Source: Ramazzottius varieornatus (lineage: Eukaryota > Tardigrada > Eutardigrada > Parachela > Ramazzottiidae). Taken from it: 50,325 bases of DNA. Under the pieces are notes generated by a model that was not told where the DNA came from, did not search any database, and was given only the letters and a program-made list of their open reading frames with translations. Made by a program: the position numbers and the translations under genes. Of the stretch, positions 22,543 through 32,661 are shown piece by piece; positions within the stretch are counted from its first letter, which is position 1, and every line of letters begins with the position of its first letter. The DNA lies in assembly GCA_001949185.1 (NCBI GenBank), contig BDGG01000008.1, positions 1 through 50,325 on the forward strand. Reading direction: 5' to 3'.

Positions 22543-25500
22543 ATTTCAAGGCTGGCTCCCGGGAAACCCTCCACGACAGCGATGTCCGGCCGCTGTTTTG
22601 CGAGATGCTGGAACTTCGCCCTGGCCAGTCGGTGTGGAGAGAAACTGCGAGGTATGCCTGATGCACGGTCCGAGCTCAAGCTGTGTATATTGGCTGTATT
22701 CTGGGTAATATAGATGGGTAAAGTTCGAAGAGGATGTGGAAGAGCACGGCAACAGGTGGTCGAAACCCTTCGTGGCTTCTTTGTCACTTCACGCGTTGAT
22801 GGAGCTACGAAACGGTCTCTCCAACAGCTCGTTGCTGTTGGAGATGGAGACCGGGTCCCTGGTCGAGATGTGGAACATTCTGGTCAACAGCTGGGTCCAG
22901 ACCGGCCAGATTCCGGGAAGCTTTCACGAAGCACTGGTGGCGACCTTACTGCAGCCGTATCGACATCAGCACCAACAGAGACTGAAGAAGAAAAGCGTCG
23001 ACACCTTGGAGACCCATGACAGTGAGGTAAAAGACAAAGACACGCGAGCTATGAGTGTGGCTTCCGTTGATTCTGTGGCTTCTATGAGCTCGCTGGCTAC
23101 ACTAACCGACGATGATCTGGGAACCGAGAACTCCAAGGTTTGCACTAACACTAACTAACTGCATTAACCTCAACACGCTTTCTAACAGCTCACTAACCGG
23201 AAAGAACCATTTTTGAACTGGCAAACTCTACGATAACATTTGAATATGCGGATTGATTTGGTTAGCCAAACAAGCGGTTCCTGAAGAAGCTGACTTCCGG
23301 TTCGGAAGCCGCCGCTATTCTGTGTGCTGAGTTGGAGTTTATTCGTCGGCCACTCTATGGGTTCATCAAGATGCGAGAAGCCATCCCGTTCAGGAACCTC
23401 ACGGAGGTGAAGGTGCCGGTACGATACGTCTTCGTGGCACTGACGCCCAAGACCCAAGGCAATAAAGTTAGGGAGCTCGGAAGAACCATGGGGACGCTGT
23501 TTTCCGACGAAGTAAGAAAGTGGAGTCTGTCTCAAGTTTCTTCTGCTTTTATGTCTGATCAATTTGAAATTAAACGCTATTTGTTGGCAGCTTTTCCAGC
23601 ATGCAGTCTTTCGAGCGGCCAATCGAGAGGACTTACTGGCGGCTGTCGACGACTTTATGGGTTCGTCGACGGTGCTGCCGCCTGGTGAATGGAACCCGGA
23701 AATTCGCATTGAACCTCCGACGCAGATTCCCACCACGGAAGCTCGACAACTGGAAAAGCGCTTGCGTCAAGGCTATGATGAGGAACAAGCGGAGATTCTG
23801 CACGAAAGTCACGGCGCAGACATCCGAAGAACCGGCAGGTAAGAAGACAAAAAGCAACGAAATGGAGAAAAAGGTAGTATAGACTGATTTCCGATTTTAG
23901 GTTTTGCGGAGGCATCATCGACGACTGCAAACGCAAAGCCAAGTTCTACGTGGCCGACTTCAGGGATGCTTTCCACATTCAGAGTATTGCCTCCATCATT
24001 TTCTTGTACTTCGCTTCGATGACGCCACTGGTTACTTTTGGAGGACTGATGAGTACCCTGCTGAAAGGAAGAATGGTAAGCAGTAAATCGAATTTCGCTT
24101 TCGGTTTTGATTTACATCTTTCACTAAACAGAAATGGTATCTTCTTTTTGCTTAGGGAGCAATGGAAACAATTCTTGGACGAGCCATATCCGGAGTCTTC
24201 TGGTCCTTCACTGCCGGTCAGCCAATGGTCATCCTTGGTAGTACCGGTCCTATCCTGGTGTTCGAAGTCATCATCTTCAACTTGTGCGAGTAAGTTCTTT
24301 AAACGACCATGACTACCGGTTCTTAACGTAATTTTACCACACAACTGTAAACGCAGGACAAGAAATTATGGCCAGACGGAAAAGACGGCAAAATGAAAAT
24401 TGAAGCGTAGGAAACTGTCGGAAAGTGCATTCATGTGAAACAGCCGGGTACGCACATGCTTCCGTACCGCCCTGGCGAAAAGGCCTGGTCCATAAATACT
24501 GGCCTATAATTTCTCGTCGTGCGTGTACTGAAGTTAGAACTTGTAAACAAAGCAGCTAGCTTTTCTGTTCTTTATGCTATCAGTATAACGGTGAATAACA
24601 GTTTATGATTCTAGGCAATGGGGTATAGAATACTTGGGATTCCGCGTATGGATTGGTATATGGTCAGGCGTCATTTTACTGTTCATGGTCGCGTTCGATT
24701 CGAGTTATTTGGTAAGCGGATACTTCACCAAGGGAAGCTTTCTTTTCAATCAGAAAAGTATCATTTGTAGGTTGGCTACATCACTCGTTTCACCGAAGAA
24801 AGTTTCGCCGCCTTGGTGTCGGCTATCTTCGTGTACGAGGCCATTAAGAAGTGCCTGCATATTGCCGAAGAGAGACCGATAAGGACGAACCCGGCCATCA
24901 ATCCTGATAACTCTCACCTGTGTGACTGCCTGACACCCGAGAACGATACCATACCCTTCAGTGATAACTTCACCCGCTTGAACTGCTCAGCGTGGAACGG
25001 GACTTTGACTGGCCCAGGTTGCAAGACGCCCGTCTATGTCCCGGACGCGTTTCTGCTGTCCCTCTGCCTCTTCTTCGGCACCTTCATCATGTCCAGGCTC
25101 CTGAAAGGACTTCGAACTTCCGGTTACTTCCCAACACGAGTTCGATCGATCATCAGCGACTTCGCGGTCATCATCAGTATCGCCACATTCGTCTTGATTG
25201 ACTACAGTCTTGGGCTTCCGACACCTAAGCTGTGGGTCCCCAATGAGTTCAAGGTACCGCATACCAAAACAAAAAAAATGGAAAGTTATACAGTATAAGG
25301 ATGGGAAACAATAAACCAAAACCTGAGAGTTGAGCAAGGAAAGGAATTATAAAAATCACAATATGGGAGCTTGGCAAAGAATGTGACCAGATGGTTTCCT
25401 CAAGTGGCGCACCACCTTGTTCGCCTCTCGGTCGTTGGCTCCCGGCGCAGTTGGGCGTGGAATATCGAAATCACTGTGGGCCCACCAATAAAGTCGAAGG

Positions 25501-27127
25501 CGTGCATTACTTGGGAATTTAGTCTGGTCGAGTTTTCTCGCCAAGCTTCCATAGACGTTACCAGCATAATTACGGACCTTGGTTTATGGTATGTTCCCTT
25601 TGTAGCCAACCTTGCCTGAAAGAGAAGAATGGATCGTGCCGTTCTTCGGCCAGAATCCATGGTGGACCTCTTTAGCTGCTTTCGTGCCTGGACTCCTTGC
25701 CACCATCCTGATCTTCATGGATCAGCAGATTACCACTGTGATTGTCAGCAGGAAGGAGAACAAGCTGAAACACGGGATCGGGTACCACCTAGACCTCTTC
25801 GTCGTCGCCATTCTGACTGCCGTTCTGTCGATGATTGGGTGTGTACCTCTTACGTCATCCATGATGTCCTTTCTACCGCACGCACAGTGTAAAAACTTCT
25901 TGGTTCACAGCATGCCATGGATGATCGCTGACACCGTACTCAGCCTGACCCATTCGAGCAGTCTGCGAAAGGAGTCCGAAGTAGCTGCACCTGGCGAGAA
26001 ACCCACGTTCCTTGGTATTCGAGAGAACCGCGTCACCAACTTGATCATTTCCATCTTGATCGGCGTTTCCGTTTTCCTCAGCAAGTTCTTACAGGTACCC
26101 ACAGTCCCCAGTCATAAACGGGAACGTCGGCAAATGGATCCACCCAGGCCATTTTTCCAAGTGGCGCATGCTCTTTGCCAGTAACACGAATAACGGGCGG
26201 CAGTCGAGATAACTAGATAACGAAATCATTTGCCGACGTCCCAACTGCACCGATAGGCAGTTTCGTTCAGACAGCGTGTTCTGATTTTGACGCTACTTTT
26301 ACCTTCTAGTTAATACCTATGCCAGTGCTGTTCGGTGTCTTCCTCTTCATGGGTTCGAACGCATTACTCGGTCTCCAAGTAAGCTCACCACAATTCGATC
26401 TTTTCGCACTTAATTGGTAATGTGGGTTGAAACATCACCTGAGACTTTGCCTTACAGTTTACGGACCGAATGCTGCTGGTATTCATGCCGCTGAAGTACC
26501 AGCCGAACTACATCTACCTTCGTCACGTCCAGATCAGTCGTGTCCATCTCTTCACCTTGATCCAGCTGTTGTGCCTTGCCACTCTGTGGGTTCTCAAGTC
26601 CTTCCAGCAAACAGCTATGCTGTTCCCAGTCATGGTAAAAATGACCAAGCTTCCCACAGGAACACCTGCACAGCATAGCGTTCTAAAACAGTATATTTTC
26701 ATTTCCGGTCTACAGGTGGGGGCCTTAGTAGCGGTTAGGATGCTCCTCGACAAGGTTTTTAAGCAGGAAGAGCTGAAGTACCTCGACGACTTGATGCCGG
26801 AAACCACCAGGCGAAAGCTGGAAGAGCCGGATGTCAACGAAATCGAGGTACGTCTTCCAGGTTCTTTAAACTATGCTTTGCAAGTTCAAGCTTTAATGCC
26901 CTATTCTTTCGAACATTCAGTACTTCAAGCCAGACCATACCGGAATGGTAAGGATACCCCTTCCGAACGGAAACGCCCTTACGATTCCAGTAGGAACCAT
27001 TAGTCGCCGGACGTCCATCGTACCCTTCTCAAAGTCCGTGGAAAAGACCACCATATGGCGCAAGCTGTCAACGGACCTGCTGGACGAAACAACACAAAAG
27101 AACGGTGGACTTGCCTCTGCGCAGTAA
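22543..27127 (+). CDS. SLC4-family bicarbonate/anion transporter (5' end missing), 14 exons seen
   Basis: SLC4 proteins move bicarbonate across the plasma membrane by Cl- exchange or Na+ cotransport. Exons are 22543-22651, 22714-23137, 23266-23511, 23591-23838, 23901-24075, 24156-24289, 24615-24711, 24771-25253, 25606-25838, 25911-26094, 26310-26378, 26458-26634, 26716-26847 and 26921-27127, all in phase (about 972 residues). The cytoplasmic domain shows LELRPGQSVWRETARWVKFEE and the RWSKPFVASLSLHAL motif. The membrane domain shows ITFGGLMST-like, TGPILVFE, a large extracellular loop with Cys and NxT sites (CDCLTPENDT), MDQQITTVIV, RKENKLKHGIGYHLDL, PMPVLFGVFLFMG and LKYQPNYIYLRHV. The loop with paired Cys and the RKENKLKKG motif resemble Na+-coupled members, but the exact transport mode cannot be told. 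The first exons, including the start codon, were not identified. Confidence 0.95.
25370..25440. repeat. GTGGCGCAC element, degraded copy 4
   Basis: In the SLC4 intron 25254-25605. GAGCTTGGCAAAG and CAAGTGGCGCACC (25402-25414) match the left half of the family. No clear right arm was found, so this copy is truncated. Confidence 0.5.
25839..25910 (+). other. In-frame, stop-free 72-nt intron in SLC4
   Basis: The DNA between GTGTGT (25839) and TTCACAG (25910) is divisible by three and has no stop in the gene's frame. Removing it restores the conserved junction from MIG to MPW (family LGLPWYVAATVLSI). Retaining it would add 24 residues at a transmembrane position. Confidence 0.75.
26120..26242. 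repeat. GTGGCGCAC MITE-like element, copy 5
   Basis: In the SLC4 intron 26095-26309. It has the best preserved termini: GGGAACGTCGGCAAATGGAT at the left and CATTTGCCGACGTCCC at the right (26227-26242). The core CAAGTGGCGCATG is near 26159, and its right partner is degenerate. Confidence 0.8.
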
Positions 27128-27584
27128 GTGAACGTCCGTTTGATGCGTTCTATTTTATGGAATCATGATCCAAAAATTTACAGCCTTTTTTGCCAGATGG
27201 TCAAAGCGCGACCCTGAACCGGCTGAAACGAAACATTTGCTCAAAGACTAATAACAGGAGATCTTTGTAGTTTTATGGACGAAACTTGTTTGTGCGCCAA
27301 ACCATTATCCGTGTGTGAGTGCCTTCTACCATCTTTGCTCAGTTTTACGTCCTGGTTTGCAGTGTTCCAGTGTACACAATCTGTAATAGCCAATCTCTTT
27401 GGTAACACGTTCCGGTGAAGGATCGCTTTCTTAACCTTTACTGTCCACCCTGATTACTTCCTTGTTGGTTATCGCTCAATAAAATCGATTTACATGACGG
27501 TTGGTGGAGTCTCCATGCCATTGTTTCATTGTGACGATAAGGGCGCATTTTGTTTCCGGTTCAAACTGACAAGACACCTGAGCA
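27128..27584. other. Intergenic between SLC4 and the LC8-domain gene
   Basis: 3'UTR of SLC4 (an AATAAA is at about 27478) and a short promoter region for the next gene on the same strand. No other gene seen. Confidence 0.4.
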
Positions 27585-29084
27585 ATGGCTGATGAAGAGA
27601 AAGAGAAGGAGAAAAAAGACAAGGATAAAGATGCTAAAGATGACTTGGCTCCGGGGGAAGTTATCAGTCCAACGGAGTACAAAATGTTCGATCCATCCAA
27701 CATGCAGAAATCCCTTTCTATACCACAAAAGCCTGTGTACGCTTTTCAGCGTCAGTTGGCAGGGACCCTTCAGCGGAGACTCGAAAATATCCGAATGAAA
27801 CTCGGTAGCGATGATTCACATCCCGTGGCGGATAAGAACGAAGTGGCTGAGCTGGTGGCCGGTCTCCAGCCATGGGAAGACATCGATCCTTCCACGGGCC
27901 AGTTACTCGAACTTCGAACCGGAAGTATCTCGCAACCAGCAAAACAAGCGTTGTTAGAAGACATTAAAGCTCCTACCGTAACCGTAACTCAACCTGCAGC
28001 TCATGCGGAACCTGGTGCAGCTCCTGGCCAAGCGAAACTTGCAGGTCCTCCGCCCAACATCACACCGTCGATTGCCAAAGAAATGCGTGGTGCTCTTCCT
28101 AAGGCGAAGGTGGAAGATAAAAATGCCATGCCTCCTGTGAACCGGAGAAGCGCTGCTCCTCCTGTCAAGTTCGAAGGTACCTAAAATCAAATTCAATAAC
28201 TGATGTACAGCGTATGGGACTTGGGCAAATGATTTGAACCAGATCTTTTTTCCCAGTGGCGCACACTTCCAGGCAATAAGAAAGGAAAGGTGCGCCACTT
28301 TAGACAGCGATCTGGTTCAATCCATCTGTTCACGTTTCGTGCTATTTTTAGTATTTTAACTTACGTGATTTATCTCGAAGGTGTAATAAAAGCAACGGAA
28401 CCTCTCGAATACGCCGATTACTATGAAGCTATTGAGAAGCAGGATAAATACTGGAGTGGTGTAGTAGGAAAGCCCCTGTCCATGTCCGTGGTAAAATTAG
28501 ACACGAAGGTCGGGCCTGCAAAAGGGATCTCGAGAGACCCATTAAACCCCACACAGAGAAGACGAGCATCACTTTCACAACCACCGCAAACCGTCGCATC
28601 CAAGAACGACCGAGGCGACATGCCAGGAGGTCGAGATCTTTCCGTTGCTGTAAACGCCCGAAACGCCCAAACATTAGCGTTTCCATCGGTCTTGAAGAAG
28701 ACCAACTCGAAAAGACCGGCGGGAACTCCCGCTTTCCTCGACGGTGTCATCGAGTACTTCACCCAGTCTGTGTCCCCAGACTGCAATCTCAGTTCGTGGC
28801 TGTCACCTGTTGATATTCAGCCGGTTTTCAGGATAAAGGATGTTCCGCCGGATGTTGAGAATATTATAGTGACCATTGCCAAAGTAACGCATAGTAAGTT
28901 TATTGACGATCAAGGTATCGCTGCGCTAATAAGGTCCGCTCTTGAAAAGTATCATGGTTATGCTTGTAAATGGCACGTTGTAGTGGGCCGGAAGTTTGGC
29001 ATGAATGTCAATGCCGATAAAGGCAACTTTCTCTTTATGTACATTGGCCATCTTGGCTATGTTGTCTTCCGGACATTCGGCTGA
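27585..29084 (+). CDS. Long protein ending in an LC8-type dynein light chain domain
   Basis: Two exons, 27585-28176 and 28381-29084, join in phase to 431 residues. The start ATG opens a Lys/Asp/Glu-rich stretch. It is followed by about 330 residues without a recognised domain but with helical segments (RQLAGTLQRRLENIRMKL, EYADYYEAIEKQDKYW) and Ala/Pro-rich disordered linkers. The last 75 residues match LC8/DYNLL: ENIIVTIAKV, then ALEKYHGYACKWHVVVGRKFG, then FLFMYIGHLGYVVFRTFG. Compare LC8 YNPTWHCIVGRNFG and IYFYLGQVAILLF. LC8 is normally about 89 residues, so this is an N-terminally extended form. It might act in an axonemal or cytoplasmic dynein complex or as a dimerising hub. That is inference. 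The second-exon acceptor (CTCGAAG) lacks a strong pyrimidine tract. Confidence 0.82.
28216..28337. repeat. GTGGCGCAC MITE-like element, copy 6
   Basis: In the single intron (28177-28380) of the LC8-domain gene. The core arms are CAGTGGCGCAC (28254-28264) and GGTGCGCCACTT (28289-28300). An extra inner pair, TGAACCAGATC and GATCTGGTTCA, lies outside the core. The left end is GGGACTTGGGCAAATGATTT. Confidence 0.8.
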
Positions 29085-29439
29085 TGAAAAAGATTTCGTT
29101 CCGAACCATTCCAGAAATTGGTTTCGTTCGTGGACGGAACAAAAGATAACAGTCATATCTTGGTAAAAACGATAATAGACTGGACCAGGAGGCAAAAATA
29201 CGTCAAACAGACCTACTCTAAAAATGCACGGCAGATCTACAATACTCAGAGCGCAAAGACTGAGACGCAATACAAGGTGCATTAGAGAAGCATGCGACAC
29301 TGTAGTTGAAAATAATTATATTACAGCATGGGTTCTTTGGAAGCTTGAAGATTAAAATACCACTATCAAAACAGTTTCTTCGGTATCACTTCTGAGCTAA
29401 CGGAAATAAAGTTGGCCTCGAATTGTGAGTCTTCGTAAG
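29085..29439. other. Convergent 3' region; no gene seen
   Basis: 3' flanks of the LC8-domain gene (plus) and the 29440 gene (minus). Confidence 0.4.
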
Positions 29440-30639
29440 TTACTTATGGGCGGTACTGAGACGTTTGACAGGGAAGTCTGAATTGCCTTTCGGAGCGCCC
29501 ATTCGTAAAGCCAGCTGCAAGGGAGACATGGTTCCCGAAGGTGGCAGCGGCGACAAGGACTGGCTGTAAATGTTGAGATTGTCATAGTTGAGAGCGTGTA
29601 TCTGCTGCATGACTGTGGCCGTAGATGGGTTCCCTTGTATTTGAAAGAGGATTCCGGGCACTCGAATGTTGTTGTTAGGTACCAGGCCCACGTTATTGAG
29701 ACCAACTGTTGCTGCTAACGGTATGGATATACCGGATACGGACTGAGATGAGCTTGAAGAAACCAAGGCTCGCTCCGCCGGGCGGGGAGATGCTGAGGCC
29801 AGCTGAGAGGTGCTCGGAACCAGCATGGATGTTAAGGTAGAGCTGGAACTGGGCGCAGGACTGGCGACTTGTGGAGAAGCGCTTGGGCGGTTACGGTGAG
29901 TATCTGTGGAAGAAACGCTGTCTTCTCGAGGTATCAGGACCAAACTCTTTCTGTCATCTTCCTCCTCGTTTCCGTCTATTTCAACTTCTTCAGCTACCTA
30001 ACAATGAACAGAAACATGGAGCCAATTGCCCATGTTGCTCGCTGAACAGAAAAACAATTTTACCTCAGTGACCGGCTCAACTGTTTGAACTTCCCTTCGC
30101 CGAATTCTTTCGCTAGCGTCCCTACGTTTCTGTTCTGCAATCTTCCGTCCACGCTCTTCCAGATATCGCTGATCCCTCTGAGCCTTGATAGCTTGCTCCC
30201 ATAGAGGCCGATCTATGAGGTTCGGACGTGGAGTAAAAACATCTTGACCCAGTTCACTCAGTAGACATCAACGACCACACCTAATACAGCACTTGTCTCA
30301 TGCACCTGCATACATAAGCTGAGCAAGATCGAATGAGTCTGCATATGCAGGTGGATGAGGAATGTATGAAGGATGCGTACGCAAAAAGGCTTTAATACCT
30401 GCATCGCAGATCAGCACCACACACGGATACCATTTCTCCCGGTACTTTGCAAGACAGATCTCGTGTTCGGCCACTGTTCCAATGGGAAGCGGTTTTAGAT
30501 CATCCAGTCCCACTGCTCGGACACGGGAAGGTGCATCCTCTGATAGCTCGTGCCAGTAGACGATGGCAGAACCGACTTTCATCAGCGGTTCGGGCGTCAT
30601 CATAAAGGCCATTTTAAAGCGGGCAAACGTAAGCTGTCC
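29440..30639 (-). CDS. Unrecognised protein, three exons seen, 5' end uncertain
   Basis: Exons are 30639-30314, 30256-30064 and 29997-29440, in phase, giving about 358 residues. The frame is open to the CAG acceptor at 30640-30642, so an upstream exon may exist; the first Met is about residue 10. The first part contains SAIVYWHELSEDAPSR and LAKYREKWYPCVVL, with aromatic spacing that recalls Tudor/PWWP-like barrels, a weak impression only. The second exon encodes a highly charged helix (LWEQAIKAQRDQRYLEERG then KIAEQKRR). The C-terminal 180 residues are Ser/Pro/Gln-rich and disordered-looking. The junction between exons 1 and 2 is the only phase-consistent choice found, with a weak acceptor (CTACTGAG). 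No function is assigned. Confidence 0.6.
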
Positions 30640-30877
30640 CTGAAAAGCAAAGGATGAGTCGGAACGAGGACGCCTTTAGAAAGTTTTTTGAGATTCTGGG
30701 AATGGAGATTTCAATGGGACTCTAAAGAGAACGACGGAATCTCACATCGAGGATTATACAAAAACTTAGATCGATTTGTTGAAGCTAAATGACATCGAAA
30801 TCTCTGTCATTGCTCGTTTTGATTGATTCGATAAAAATTTGATTGGAATACCTTGATCTGCCTTACGTCATACGTTA

Positions 30878-31050
30878 TACAGTGTACGACAAAATTAACC
30901 ATTAAAAATGGGCGTAATACTGCAGCTGGAGCTTATTCACGACTCGGCCAATCAGAATTATGTTTTTTTGCATGCGCAAATTTTATTGGTTTCATCCATC
31001 TGGCTCCATCCAACACCCATTTTCAACGGTTTATTTTGTCGTACACTGTA
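30878..31050. mobile_element. MITE-like element of the TACAGTGTACGAC family, copy B
   Basis: About 173 bp. The left end TACAGTGTACGACAAAAT faces the right end ATTTTGTCGTACACTGTA. The next inner arms are TTAAAAATGGGCGTAA and ACACCCATTTTCAACGG. It resembles copy A at 10892-11047 throughout but is longer. TA flanks both sides. Confidence 0.88.
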
Positions 31051-31074
31051 CATATTGCAGCCCACTGTTGTGAC

Positions 31075-31720
31075 TAGTGCTGGGATAAATTTGATATATC
31101 ATATCTTATCAAAATATATCACATCACAGTGATTCGATATGACAAAAATATCATATCGAAATATCGATATGGACGGAATATCGCTGAGCGGAATATGATA
31201 AGCGAAAATATCACATCGCGGTATATCGATATATTTCTGATATATCAATAAATCGCAAACCCGCACTTGAGAATCGGAACTTCGGAAGTCAATACTCCGG
31301 TTCGGTTCCGCGCAGGCAGCGCAGCCTCGCCCATAATGTATCGCGCACATGCATCCAAGTTGACTTCGAAAAAGTGAACAGTCAGCGTACCTAGGTCCGT
31401 AACGACAGACCTTGATAGACTGAGCAACGAACACACTCGCGTACACGAAGACATCTGAATCCTGTTCTGACTCGAACGTAGTGAACGCCAGCCGTTGGTT
31501 TCTCTTTGGCTCTTTCTTGATTTCGATAGTTTTCAACATGGTACTGGCTTGATATATCGATATATCACTGCAATAAAATTCGATACATCAACCATAAAAT
31601 ATCAGAAACGTGTCATATCGAAATACCGATACGTGGTTGATATCTAAAACGAAATATAAATATTGAGAGTTATTTATCAGAAAATATCTATCGTATTTTA
31701 TCGTATTTATCCCAGCACTA
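31075..31720. mobile_element. AT-rich non-autonomous transposon, hAT-like ends, 646 bp
   Basis: The ends TAGTGCTGGGATAAA and TTTATCCCAGCACTA are perfect inverse complements of the style seen in hAT elements (CAGTGCTGGG). Both flanking arms, about 180 bases each, are built of many GATATATC/ATATCGATAT units. The middle (about 31255-31545) is of quite different, higher-GC composition and carries a minus-strand open frame. I could not see a clear 8-bp target duplication. Confidence 0.75.
31255..31539 (-). pseudogene. Possible captured gene fragment inside the hAT-like element
   Basis: Starting at ATG 31539, a minus-strand frame begins MLKTIEIKKEPKRNQRLAF and stays coding-like for about 40 residues, up to an AAG/GTCTGT donor-like site. 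It then runs on into the AT-rich arm. It may be a host exon picked up by the transposon, or chance. No family recognised. Confidence 0.3.
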
Positions 31721-32661
31721 ATTCCATTCTGTTAACAAAGTTAATAGAAATTCGCGGGGCGGTACCCTAACGGGTACTGTTGCCGCCGAGGGAGGCTAAA
31801 AGGGAAGAAAACGGGAACTGGGATGATGGCAGCGCGTATCCCTAGTTCCCAACCACTGAATTACTCCCTGGGACTCAGAATGCAATGCTATAGCCTTAGC
31901 TCCTTCTTTTGTGACTTAATTTCGCTTCTCCTCAGTCACATTCCATTCACAAGCTTTATCTCCACCAATGTTGTACTTTTCCCTTCACTGGGCAAAGTTC
32001 AGCAGAGGGGTTCAAACACAAACTTACGAACAAAACCATCTCCGCAGCGACAGCTCATGCCCAAAAATCCCATGTTAGACCACCTGAAGTGGTTCGACAT
32101 GGGATAACATGGGGTACCAAGTCGCATGCAAGGTTTATTAGTAAGCTCTGCAAGCATTACGTAATAGCCTCACACTGTATCGGCGGCAACGGCAACAACA
32201 AAAGAAGCTGAATAGCTGACTTTCTTCCTTTGTCATATTCCACCACGAACAAACCAGAATCGCGCTAACTACCGGCACGATCCGAAGTGTCACGAGATCT
32301 CAGTGGAAAAACAAACGAACCGGCGACGAGCTGATACAGGGTTTGTTAGTTGTGCACGTACTACCTGCTTCGACCGCCCAAGGAGAAGAAGGCAGAATGG
32401 TTTGTCTTGGTCAAACAACTATCATTATATAAGTAAAAACAAAAGTCCATGCACAGTAGAAAATTATCATGAGTACAGATTACAAAACATCAGGAAGCAA
32501 GAATAAAAGGAATGGTCCACATGGACATTACCGTACACACAGGAATCTACGGACAATCCTATGTAAGGTAACGTAACTGAAGATAAGGCAGAACGAAGAC
32601 CAATGTGTTACTACAGTACATACTCGGGAAGATTTATGTAGAAAACAAGATGACGTCGACT
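31721..32661. other. Intergenic; no gene seen
   Basis: It contains an imperfect palindrome, GGCGGTACCC-taac-GGGTAC-tgtt-GCCGCC, near 31758-31788. The 3'UTR of the septin gene lies towards the right end. No supported gene. Confidence 0.4.

Noticed and set aside
31075-31720. CRISPR array or satellite suggested by repeated ATATCGATAT units
   Set aside because: Units are irregular with no fixed spacers; the perfect terminal inverted repeats fit a transposon.
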